A program made the translations under genes and the position numbers. The notes below the pieces were generated by a model. The model was not told the DNA's origin. It saw nothing but the letters and a program-made list of their open reading frames with translations, and made no database searches. From Podila epigama (lineage: Eukaryota > Mortierellomycota > Mortierellomycetes > Mortierellales > Mortierellaceae), in contig JAAAVE010000046.1 in NCBI GenBank assembly GCA_015679605.1, positions 1-34,024 on the forward strand: a stretch of DNA of 34,024 nucleotides, read 5' to 3'. This document shows, piece after piece, positions 21,843-32,070 of the stretch; positions within the stretch are counted from its first letter, which is position 1; the number at the start of each line of letters is the position of its first letter.

Positions 21843-22931
21843 ATGCCTTCGTCCACATCGTCCACTCGTAACGGACAAGCAACAGGCAGTGCACATGCTT
21901 TCGATGGACTATCACCAGTGTCCTCAAGTTCATCAACGCAGAAACAGCAACAACCAGCGCGACATGTGCATAGTCCATCTCCATTATCCATAGCACTGCC
22001 AGTGAATACCCAAACCGAGGATATCAACAGCTTCAATGTTGAAGCAGGAAGCAATGCACATCTCTCGCACAATCTGAGCATGTCCCATCCTCCCGCAGCA
22101 TCAAACGCGTCATCATCCCTCCATTTCACTCCTTCAAACGGACTTGGTCATTCCGCTCACTTCTCCAGCCAACCCTTCCTGCAGTCTCACCTTCAAGATG
22201 ACCATGGACCCACCCGACCTACAAGTATCTCGTATGCGCCTCAACACCATTTTCACAACTTTCAGCATGCCAATCAGTCTCATCAATATCAACAGAATCA
22301 CTCTGTACACAGCAGTTACCCAGCACAACAACACCAGCAACAGACAAACATCTCATCACGGTCACCGGCCTTGGCGTCAGCCTCTAATATGGACACATCA
22401 CTCCGTCGACGGCGTCGCTCATCTGCGTCTATCTCATCTAAAAACATACGGCTGAGCCATGAAGGGTCCAGGCCGTCAACAAGCGGGAGCCATAGAAGCA
22501 AACTGTCCAACGTCACACCACACCATACGAGGCGATTCACGACCTTGATCTCGGACCAGGAACCAGATACAACCTACCTTTGGGGCTATCTCCTATTCTT
22601 TTGCACTCTCCTCGGCTTCATCATTAGCATGTATGCCTTAGTGGCAAGCAATTACATGCCAATGACTGGTAACAAGGTGAGCTTTTTTCATTGTCATTTT
22701 ATTTTAATAATTCACTATGTTGCTATGCGCGCATCCTTTGCCCTTACTGACATGCTGACCTTGTCTTCTTTATGAATTATGTGAAACATGTCCGGTGTGT
22801 ATATTGGTTAGACACTTGACTGGATCAAGCAAGATAGTCATTATTGTATGCTCGTCCCTGTTACCATTCCTGTCACTGTCCTGGCTGTGGGCTTCAACTG
22901 GCTGGGCATGAAGCTGTTCCGTCACAATTGA
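21843..22931 (+). CDS. PIG-Y-like subunit of GPI-N-acetylglucosaminyltransferase, with long N-terminal extension
   Basis: PIG-Y is a small two-helix subunit of the ER complex that makes GlcNAc-PI, the first step of GPI synthesis; it binds the catalytic PIG-A. Exons are 21843-22676 and 22812-22931 (donor GTGAGC, acceptor TTAG), giving 317 aa. The C-terminal 70 residues have two membrane segments (about 247-267, WGYLLFFCTLLGFIISMYALV, and about 290-309) and end in LGMKLFRHN, almost the same as the MGIKLFRHN end of PIG-Y; the VPVTIPV core also matches. Residues 1-245 are a Ser/Gln/His-rich, apparently disordered region with a basic patch (RRRRRS), unlike the 70-aa animal and yeast (Eri1) proteins. 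In-frame ATGs at 21693 and 21762 exist; I prefer 21843. It is divergent from the PPR gene and convergent on EHD. Confidence 0.72.
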
Positions 22932-23011
22932 AGCGCGAAAATCTCTCTTCTACTAATACCCCCTTCTATCGTCCACTCTCCAGCGGCAGCAGAACTTTCT
23001 TGTACATTATC

Positions 23012-23017
23012 AATAAA
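23012..23017 (+). terminator. AATAAA polyadenylation signal candidate for the PIG-Y-like gene
   Basis: AATAAA 80 nt past the stop, in the convergent gap before the EHD stop codon. Confidence 0.45.
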
Positions 23018-23183
23018 TGCATTTATTATCTCTTTCATTCCTTTTTCCTTCACTAAGGGAAGTATAGGATAACCAAGGAACGCTTTTATTTCGAACCTGG
23101 AGGGGTATGTTTTCATTTCACAACCAAAAAAGAGACATTATACTTTGGAAGGCGGGGTATTTTAGCTGACTCTCCTCATTCTT

Positions 23184-25382
23184 TTAGTGAAGTGGGTAAG
23201 GGATCATGGTTCGTGGTAGCACGTCTGGGAGAACAGCCTCGCCACCATTTTCAACAGCGCGGACAAGATGCATGGCAACTGCAAATTCGTTCTCGTCTAG
23301 ATAGCCGTTGGCATCCCAATCGGCAAGTGTCCAGATCTTGGCTAGGAGCTCCATCGAAAAACCAGTGCTCATGAGGTACGGCTTGGCGGTTGTACCATTG
23401 ATCTTACCATCGATCGGGTTCAGACTCCTAAAGATGGGTGTAGAGCTGGCCTTGTCGATGGAGGAAAAGTGCCAGTAGGAGGGTGGGATCTCACCAGAGA
23501 GGTCACCGCTGCCAGTCCCGTCCTGGATCAAGAAAGGATTTCGCTGTGCCTGATCAAGCAATGGATTTCCTTGCGGGAATCGACGCATCAGCTTTGGCAA
23601 GTCGATTGAAAGGGCTTCCTCCACCACGGCAAGAATAGGTTCCTTCAGTTTTGAAAAGTTTTCAAATTTGTAGGCCCGGAGTGACTGGCGGAACTTTTCA
23701 ACATTGGGGAAATCGCTTTCGGGGACGCTATGGATCTGTTGGACCTTGAGGAATTCCTTGTCGAGATCGCGGATGAGCTCTTGTTGACGTGCTGTCTTGC
23801 CAAACACCGCTGGCATCTCGCGCTTGAGGTGTCCAATCACGTATGCGTGGACCTTTGCGAGTCGCGCACGCTTGACAATCTCGTTGATTTTGCGGATGGC
23901 GGCGTTTCGGGGTAGATCGCGAAGATCTTTGATAAGGTCTGCCTGTTCGGCCTCTAAAAGTCCACGGCAGTCTTCAAAGGCGTTGGGTGGCCGGTTGATC
24001 CAGAAAGAGCCAAGATACACTCGGACGACTTCGGGCGTCTGAATGACTTTTCCAAGGGACCACATGAGCGCTCCATAGACGCGCATCAACTGCTGCTGGT
24101 TCACCATATCACTCTTGTTCAGGATCACACGCACTTTCTCCTCTTGACCCTTGAGCGCGTAGATGGAGCTCTTGAACTCGTCCGAAATATCCAGTTTGTG
24201 CGAGTCAAAAAACAAGAGAATCAAATCCGCTCTTTCGGCAAACCACTCAATAGTCTTTGTAAAGTCATACCCACGTTCAACGCGTTGCTTGTTGCCTGCC
24301 AGGATACCTGGCGTGTCGATCAATGTCATGTTTTCGAGCATGGGTGAAGGGCATTGTGAGACCTGGAACCGTGTCAAGAACGCCTGACCGAATTTGTTGA
24401 GGCCGCGGAAAGGCATGTCGGCAGTGACCGCTGCTGCGTTTCCGGGGATGACGCGAGGTTCGACACCGTTCATGACAGCGACAAACCTATCCGTCTTTTG
24501 GAAGGATGGTGTTTTTTGTTTTTTTTTTTTTTTTTGTTCAAACGGGGGAATTAATTAGACAATCAGGATGTGAACATGGTTGTAGGTGGACTTGTAAAAA
24601 AGAAAAAAGAAAAAACGTGCGTTTCTGATGACCAGGTATTTTTACCGTTGGCTCTACTCCAATGTGTGCTCCTGGGTAGTCGCATTCTGTCAAATATTTT
24701 ATGAATGTTGTTTTGCCCTAGTAGATATTGAAGTCAAGTATGAAAGAATTAGCCATGAACCAAGTAGCCTTGAAACCCCTCGTTGTTCTTGGTTTGTCTT
24801 TTTGTATGCTTATTCTTCATCTTTTTTTTCCCTACACCATTAGCCACAACTCACCGTGCTGTATTGTCCTATCAAGAGCACCATGGGCTTTGCTTCGATA
24901 TCGCTGTCGGAAAGGGGTGCAGAATGAAAGCCCTCAAAGTTGTATGTTGTCTCAAGCGGTCGGATCTTTCTCCGATACACATCCTTCAACTCGTCCATCA
25001 AAGGACGATAATCGTCATGAATGAGGTTAGAGAATGAGCCACCGCCGCCGATGCCATTATACGTCGAAACTGGTCTAGAAGGAGTCTGGAGGTGCCCTTG
25101 GTGTGGAACATGTCCACCTCCCCTGCTCAGTTTACCCTTGATATGCCCAAAACCCATTTTCCCTGAACGGGTTGACATCATGGAAGGTGCAGGACTAGAA
25201 GCTGAAATCTTGTTGTCATCGCCAAAGGATGGATATTCGTTGGAGTAGCTATAGTCTTCCATTGGGCCGCTGCTGGCGACCATGCCTCCTACAGGTGTGC
25301 TAGGACCACTGTTGGTTCCTGACTTGAAAGCGCTTGTCCTAATGGACTCTGTCTTTCGTTTCACTTCCTGCGCTAATCCCAT
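23184..25382 (-). CDS. EHD-family dynamin-like ATPase with C-terminal EH domain
   Basis: EHD proteins are ATP-binding, dynamin-related membrane-remodelling factors of endocytic recycling. Exons are 25382-24855, 24717-24646 and 24494-23184, giving 636 aa. Intron 1 splits the P-loop exactly (LLIGQYST | GKTTFIKYL, residues about 170-185). VEPTTDRFVAV follows across intron 2, then DTPG (260-263), NKSD (326-329) and the helical middle region with IVKRARLAKVHAYVIGHLKREMP. An NPF motif (RNPFLIQ) precedes the EH domain, whose EF-hand loop is DWDANGYLDENE (about 592-603). Animal EHDs are about 540 aa; the excess is a Gly/Ser-rich N-terminus of about 110 residues before the usual N-terminal helices (YRPLMDELKDVYRRKIRPLE). 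The 5' leader holds a (GTGA)n tract. Confidence 0.93.
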
Positions 25383-25434
25383 TGTGAAGCAATGGTGTGT
25401 GCGAGTGGGTGGGCGGGTATATGTGTACTTGCGC

Positions 25435-25463
25435 GTGAGTGAGTGAGTGAGTGAGTGAGTGAG
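25435..25463. repeat. (GTGA)n microsatellite
   Basis: About seven GTGA units, 53-81 bases upstream of the EHD start, probably transcribed in its 5' UTR. Confidence 0.9.
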
Positions 25464-25938
25464 AGCTGCAGCGACTGAGGTGTTGATGGCTGGTTGCCTG
25501 GTATTGTTGTTAAAGTGGAGACTTGGCTGAAAGGGAACGTGGTGGATGACCAAAGTGTATGAGTATGGGAATGTGTGTGTGTGTGTGTGTCAAAGGTCTG
25601 TGCGTGATGCGCGTCTGGTGGATGGATATATGATGTTTGCGAGAATGTTTTGAGTGACTAGAAATAAAAGGAGAAAAGTGTGCGTGAGAGTGAGAGATGG
25701 GATTCAATGGTCGCTCCTGTTCGACGAATGGTGATAACTTGGACAAGAGAAGAAGAAGAAGAAGAAGAGAAAAGGAGAATAAAGTGAAAAAAAAGGGTGT
25801 GAGTGGAGTGGAAGACGGGGGAAGATTGACAATGCCTCTAGCAGCAGTCAAGAGGACTTTTTTCTTTATCCACAGAGTTCATGTGCTGCGACATTGCAAC
25901 CAGGTGCATGCAGGTTCGTTACACACCACACGTCAAGT

Positions 25939-26021
25939 GAGGTCAGGTCAAGGTCAGGTCAGGTCAATGGCCATGTCATTTCGTGTCACAAAAGAGGTCA
26001 GGTCAGTGTCAAGCTGGGTCA
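25939..26021. repeat. Cluster of eight GGTCA words
   Basis: GGTCA starts at 25939, 25944, 25950, 25955, 25960, 25996, 26001 and 26017, mostly in direct 5-bp steps. It may be a simple-repeat relic or a binding-site cluster. Confidence 0.7.
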
Positions 26022-26642
26022 GGATGGGATTCTCAAGTCCGTTGGCGTTCATCCGTGTCGTGAGGGCCACAGCCTTGCAGTACTGACCAACTTATTACTG
26101 CTCCCTTTGACCTTGTCAATAGCAATTGGCCATGGCCATTGGCAATGACAAGTGCAAATGGTAGTTGGCCATTGCCCAAACATGGTATACATGCGTTCTT
26201 CTTCTTTCCCCCCCCTCTTCATTTTATACACGCCGATTGCATTGTGCACCACAGCATGAACTGTTTTATTCTTGACCAAAGGTCGATTTTTTTTGCCTCA
26301 GACATGTTGCACAACGTAAATTAGGCAAACATGTCATTCTGCACCAACTCCTCCAAACCAACGGTTCCAGCCCATCCTCATCCAGCTGGGCACACATTCA
26401 ACCCCAACAGCCATTCGTCACTACGCTTGATTGTAAATGGTAACCACAGTGAGATTACACATGGGACTTTTCACTTGGTTGCTGTTTTGTTCCTCTTTCG
26501 TTTACCCTATCGGGGCGGTCGGGACATGTGTATGACGGGGGGGGGGGCAATCTCTTTTTGTCTTGTTGGTTCTTTTTTTTATTATTATTATGTTTTCGCT
26601 CTCTTTCTCCCACTTTGGACCACTATTTCTTGATCCCCTTTT

Positions 26643-26650
26643 TATATATA
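26643..26650 (+). promoter_or_regulatory. TATA box of the alpha/beta hydrolase-like gene
   Basis: TATATATA 112 nt before the ATG at 26762, which would give a 5' leader of about 80 nt. Confidence 0.5.
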
Positions 26651-26761
26651 ACAACATACCAACCATACAAACACACACAAGGAAGTACTTCGACTTGCAA
26701 CAATTACAGACTAACGTAAACACCATTTTTTTTTTGGGCGCAACGCTCACCAGCCTGACAT

Positions 26762-29444
26762 ATGCCATTCATCCAACCGACAGGAACCCCTTTGAATTCT
26801 AGTGGGAGTGTTCACTCCATCGTCAATGCATTCTCATCTGGTCAAAAGCCCACTTCTACCAACAACATCAACAACAACAGTGCCGCCAAAAAAGTAGAAC
26901 CAGAGAAGCCATGTATCGTTCGGAACGGCTGGGTTCGCAGCCATGATGATACCATGTTTATCTTTACAAAGACATGGATCCCTCATGGATCGATTCCTTC
27001 ACAAACTGTAGTAGTGTAAGTGACAGTGTTTAAATTTAAAAATAATAAGAAAAAAAAATAGTGGAAGGTGTTGACAACAAAGCGATATTATTCTTTTCTT
27101 TGCTGTTAATGCTGCTGCTAGTTGCTATTCTTAAAATTTTTTGCATGCTCTTGCCTAATTCCGTATCCTTTTTGCCTTTTTCATTTTTTTTCTGGTCATC
27201 AGCTTTGTCCACGATATTTCCGAGCACTGCGAACGATATCAGACGCTTTTCTTATACTTTGCCAGCAAAGGAATCGAAGTTCAAGCTTTTGACCTTCCTG
27301 GTTTTGGTGAAACTGGGGCTCGTGCAGACTCTTTGGGAATAACAGGCGGGTATGCATGCAAATTCATGTGTTTTTTGTTTTCTGATTCCCACGTTTTTGC
27401 TTCTTTTTTTATTTCTCCACATTTTCGTCTGACAAACGTGCTTCTTCAAATGTTGGTCTGTGCCCCATTTCTTTTTTTTTTTTTTGTCACGGAATACCTC
27501 CACATTCTACCAAAATATAAATAAATAGGTACGACATACTGATCAAGGAGATAGACAATGCCATCGATCGAGCATGTGTATCTCATCCATCCAAGCCTGT
27601 TTTCCTCATGGGTCATGGCATGGGAGGCGCGTTAGTGCTAAACTATGTCTGCGGCTTGGGTCAGAGGACAGCATCCTTGGCAGGCATCATCTCGTCCTCA
27701 CCGTATATGAAACCTACCATGGCCGGTGCTGGCTCACGATTCCCATCGACTTATAACCGTCTTGCCAAATGGTACCCTCACATCGGTATTCAATTCCCTA
27801 TCGCGCCGCAAGAACTCACGCGTGACAGAGCAGAACAAGAAAGATATTTGGCAGATGGTCTCATTCGCGATACGGTCTCGCTCCAATGCTGTAAGTTCAT
27901 CTTTTGACCTCTTTCTCCGACTCGTTGAACAAAAAGAACAAAAAAAAATAATAGAACAAAGGTGGAGGACTAATATGCAAAAATCTTTATAAAAATCCTC
28001 TTTATTTTTTATGTATACCATAGTGGGCGATATGATCTACCAGGGGCAAAAAGTCTTGACGCGTCGATGGAAATATTTCCCTGGTCCACTGCCTACGCTT
28101 TTACTTCATGGGACAGATGACCCCATCTGTTCTTACCGGGCCACTGCTAAGCTCAGCTCCAGACTATTAAAACGAAACCCCGACAAGTTCCTGTTCAAGT
28201 CATGGAAAGGCAATAGACATGACCGTAAGTATTTTCGCATTTTTTTTTTATTGGTTGCATGGGAATCGAGTTGCCTTGCTTCTTCTTTCAATTGTTGACT
28301 AAATATGTGTGTATTTTTTGTTACGTGTAAAAAAAAAGCACATTGGGATATTGACGCGTTAGCTGTCCGGAGCGAAATTTCGCATTGGATTCGAGGCAAC
28401 TGCAAGCATTTTGTGAGTCTACCATTGGAGCCAGGTATGGTGCGGTACGATTCACTAAAGTCCAGTCGCACAACAAAGTCTTGTCACACCAACAAGCAAG
28501 ATAAAGAGGCCAAAGGGGACAAAGGCGCTAAATCTGTTGACCAAAAGCCGGAAGAGCAGACGTCCGATGCAGGGAAAGAAGAGTCCTCAAAGAAGAGTAA
28601 AGGCAAAGGCAAAGGCAAAGGCAAAGAGAAAGAAAAGGTCAAGGACAAAGGAAAGGGTAAGGGTAAAGGCAAGGGCAAGGGTAAAGAGAATGTCAGTGAC
28701 GCGGACAAGGAGAAGGAGAAGGAGAATAAATCAGACCCAGGAAATGATAAAGCCGATTCCGAGGTTGAGCCAGCCAGCAAAAAGCAAGGTCCGCCTGAAC
28801 CTGAACCAGAGGTAATTAACGATCTGGAAGGCCTACGTCGTCAACAACAACTCCGGATTCAAAAGGCAAAAGAAAAGAGTGAAGAGTACAGTCGATCACT
28901 TCAAAAAGAAGTACAACAGCCGTCAGGTGCCAAGAATGCTGGAGGAAACAACGCGAACAGAACAGAACAGTTTACGGCAGGGCAATTCCTACGAGGCACA
29001 AAGGATAGTGCCGGTTCAAGGAGCATGCCAAAGTTGCGATCGTCAGGAGTGAGTTTGGAAGAACTGACATTGAGGCTCGAGAAGGAGGCAAAGAGTGGTG
29101 CTGTCCTGGTACCCAAGGCCATATCGTTAGACCATCTCCCGCGCGTGGCCAATAGAGACCCCATAGCCCCACCACTTCCACTTCAAAGCGTGCTACCGAA
29201 TCAGCAGAATGCCAATGCCCCTAGAGACGACACTTCGGCCAACGCAAAGACTACCATTGACACGACAGTGAGCTGCCAGATGCAGCAGGCTGGTTCCTCT
29301 TCCCAATCATCTCTTTCCTCTTCCTCTTCCTCCTCCTCTTCCTCTTCCTCCTCTGTCTATCGAACCCCTACAGAAATCTCCAAGGAGACCACAGAGCATT
29401 CTCTAATTACAACAGAGAATGGGGCCACCAATAGTTCGAACTGA
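26762..29444 (+). CDS. Monoacylglycerol-lipase-like alpha/beta hydrolase lacking the catalytic serine; predicted pseudoenzyme
   Basis: The fold is that of the serine aminopeptidase S33/monoglyceride lipase family. Exons are 26762-27015, 27203-27349, 27529-27890, 28024-28224 and 28339-29444, giving 689 aa with all phases matching. Family blocks are visible: VFVHDISEHCERY (85-97; relatives have HGxxEHxxRY), FDLPGFGETG, PVFLMGHGMGGALVLNY (157-173), LLLHGTDDPICSY (280-292) with the Asp, and GNRHDPHWD (317-325) with the His. The nucleophile elbow reads G-H-G-M-G, so the expected Ser164 is Gly, and the oxyanion-loop HG is HD. Both are single-base changes from the usual codons, and the reading frame is otherwise intact, so this is not an obvious pseudogene. 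After about residue 345 comes a long non-family tail with repeated KGKGK/KEKEK (about 398-452) and a run of about 15 Ser (near 645-660). It converges on the PDI gene with a 97-nt gap. Confidence 0.85.
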
Positions 29445-29541
29445 ACAAAAAAATTTGTCATTTGCATCTTGCATTATAAAGTCCCTTAGAAAAAATAGAG
29501 TATCAATATATATTATATAATCTTTATTTTTGTGAATGTTT

Positions 29542-31337
29542 TTACAGTTCGTCCTTGATAGGAGTGGAAGACTCCTCCTCCTTGGCCTTGACAGGTGCCT
29601 CGGCAGCCTTCTTCTCTGCCATGGCAATATCAAAGGTATAGGGGAAGGCACGAACGCGTCCAGAGCTCGAATCTGAGAGCCACTCCTGAATGCCCTCGGG
29701 GTCGAAACGGCCCATGAAGGGGACAAAGGCCTTCTTGCCAGGGTTGATCAAGAGCAAGCCAGGAATGTCACTCGAGAGCTGGAATTGATCCTTGAGAGCT
29801 ACGACGCGCTTATCGAGGGCGTCCATCCACATCACATGCAAAGGTCTCTTGGCGTCGTATGCTGTCTTCTTCACCTTGGTCAATGTCGCCAGATTCTCTT
29901 CGTGCAACTTGACAGACTCTTCAAACTCGGGCTCGACCACCAAGAAGGCAATCGCACATGATCCAGCCGTCTTATCCAAACACTCCTTCTTGAAGGCCTC
30001 CTGAGTCTCAATCTGAATAATGTTGGGATCAAATGGCGCGACAGGTGCCTCGGGTTTCTTTTCCTTCTGGGCTTTTGGAGACGATGACGACTTGACGGTA
30101 TCAGCGTACTGGTTCAAAAACTCTGAAAGTGGATCGCGCTTGAGATCGCCCTCGTAGATCACGGGTTCCTTCTCGCCCTTGGGGAAGACGATCAAGACTG
30201 GTGGGCTCTTTTCAATGTTGAACTGTTTCAAGACACTTTCACTGGGGTTGCGCATTTCGGCCACAACCATCCGCCTCCGAAAGTCGGTGGCAAGTCCTTT
30301 GTACATGTTGCTGGAAGTAATCTTTTTGGTGAACAACAATGCCCTCGCAGAGTCCTATTTAAACAGTAGTTGAAATATATGTTGGATTATAAGATCAGTC
30401 TGAAAAAATACAAAAAAAAACAGATGTAATCAAGGCGATCAGAACAAAAAGACCTCTTCCTTGTATCGCAAAAAGTTGATATGTTACCTCTGCTGCTACA
30501 AACTCGTCAATGTTGGTAATTCTTTCGCTGGATGGGTTGCTTGAAACAATCTGGATATCGTTAGGGAGCATTTGGACCAGATGATCGACGATCGCTCTTC
30601 CTGAGCGCTCGCCCTGATAATCCCTGGGGTATTTGACGTTGGACTTGCCCGATCTGTTGGCAGGGAAGACCTTAATGGTAGGGAATCCTATAACACAAAT
30701 TCGTGCCAACAGCAAGGAGTTTGAAATGAGTATTGATATACGCTGGATACGAGTTGTCCTTTGTTGAATGAAATCAGAACCTTGATTGCATGCAAAGGCT
30801 GATGACGTACCTTTGATGCCATATTGACCGCAGATGGGCTTGTTCTTGTCATCGTCACAATCAATGGCGGCCAACTTTGCAATGCCGTACAGGTTCTTGG
30901 CAGCAGCTTTGTAGTGGGGGGTCAGACTATCCGTAAAAAGAAAGTTGAACCAATGTATGATTAGAATACATCGTTTTCCCTTTTCGTGTTTCAACATTTG
31001 TTTGTATATCTGTGGAACAATCGAACAAGTTTTTTTCTGAAAGAAACGTACTTTTTACAGTGACCACACCAAGGTGCGTAAAACTCGACCATCACAAGAT
31101 GCTAATGAATACGAGATTATAAGACGCGTTAGCCAAATGTTGAGGCAAGCATTAATATGCTATGGTTAAGTGGGGAGAAAGAAAACGAGAGAAACGTACA
31201 TCCGAGTCCATGACTTCGCTTTGAAAGTTTTGTGTGTTGAGCTCAACGACTTTGTCGCCTGAGGAGTAGAGGCCAGCAAGGACCGATTGTGAGAGGAGAA
31301 GAGCCCCGAGGGCGATGGAGGTGAGGCTATGCTTCAT
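29542..31337 (-). CDS. ER protein disulfide isomerase, one active thioredoxin domain, KDEL tail
   Basis: It catalyses disulfide formation and exchange in the ER lumen. Exons are 31337-31200, 31101-31052, 30926-30811, 30687-30488 and 30354-29542, giving 438 aa. A signal peptide is clear (MKHSLTSIALGALLLSQSVLA, cut near residue 21). Exon 2 encodes only 16 codons plus two bases: HLVMVEFYAPWCGHCK, with the CGHC active site at 58-61, completed by NLTPHYK in exon 3. YGIKGFPTIKVFP has the cis-proline. Later regions are thioredoxin-fold-like without a CxxC (PPVLIVFPKG; DIPGLLLINPGKKAFVPF). The last residues are KDEL, the ER retrieval signal. Size and N-terminal domain match P5/PDIA6, but P5 has two CGHC sites; Mpd1-like proteins have one. 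Introns are short, with GTACGT or GTAACA donors. Confidence 0.93.
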
Positions 31338-32070
31338 GTGAGGGAAGATGGGTGAATTAGGATGTTGGGATGTAGTATGAGATGGATGAAGATTGAGCTG
31401 TTGAAGAAAAGAAAGAAAAAAAAAGAGATGGAAGGAATGTGTATTGGGTCCATCAACAGCCCTTTTTGAATATTTCCTTTGTGAACGGGTGTGATTGACG
31501 CGGAACTCTGTGATTGGCCGCCAAATCATGATTTTTTGTAGATATCAGAGTTGCATTCATTTATTTATTGCATATGCCCTTTTTTTGCTCCACACTTCTC
31601 CTTGCAACATGTCTACTATACAAAAGCATCTCATGCAAACAACAATATCACTGAAGGTCATAGATTCTTCTGGTATCCTTCATCAATAGTTCACCTACAC
31701 GTGTCAAGTTTTCTTTTTATTACCGAGGGAAAGGAGGGCCCCTTTGGTCTTTTATTACCAAAAACTACTCAATTTCACGCGACTATAGATATCTTGTTTC
31801 CTTAAAATGATGCTGAAAGCGATTATTGTCAAGAGCTATCTATGCAAAGAAAGAAAGAAAAGAAAAGAAAGGCATGTGGTGCAGTGTGCCCTACCAACTG
31901 TAGGCGACATGTTGGGGAGGATGTCTTGACAAACCAAAAAAAAGAGGTCAGGGAACTGAAGGAACGCAGAGTGTGGCTTAGCATAAGAGTGATGTCCAAA
32001 AAAGGAAAGTCAGATATTTGGGCACATTCTTCGCGCCCAATGGAAATTCCTCTTTTCTGCAACTCTCATC
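31338..32070. promoter_or_regulatory. Divergent intergenic region, PDI / eL42
   Basis: 733 bases between divergent genes. A pyrimidine-rich block on the PDI strand lies just upstream of its start (plus-strand A/G tract 31398-31432). A CCAAT box is at 32036-32040 (CCCAATGG), followed by a C/T-rich stretch (32047-32070) that runs into the candidate eL42 ATG. No coding sequence is supported. Confidence 0.45.

Larger units (their letters stand above)
25383..26761. promoter_or_regulatory. Long divergent intergenic region, EHD / alpha-beta hydrolase
   Basis: 1,379 bases with no supportable gene. Contents from left: (GTGA)n (25435-25463), (TG)n (25572-25590), (GAA)n (about 25748-25769), a cluster of eight GGTCA words (25939-26021), a 12-bp palindrome TGGCCATGGCCA (26127-26138) flanked by ATTGG boxes (reverse CCAAT), a G9 run near 26538, an ATT-rich patch, and a TATATATA box (26643-26650) for the hydrolase gene. 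Confidence 0.5.

Noticed and set aside
24840-25553. EHD start placed at an ATG upstream of 25382
   Set aside because: The upstream in-frame part translates GTGA repeats and 5' leader; MGLAQEVKRK at 25382 begins protein-like sequence.
26762-29444. Calling the hydrolase-like gene a plain pseudogene
   Set aside because: The five exons stay in frame without stops, splice sites are good and most fold motifs are intact, so loss of the serine alone does not make it a broken gene.
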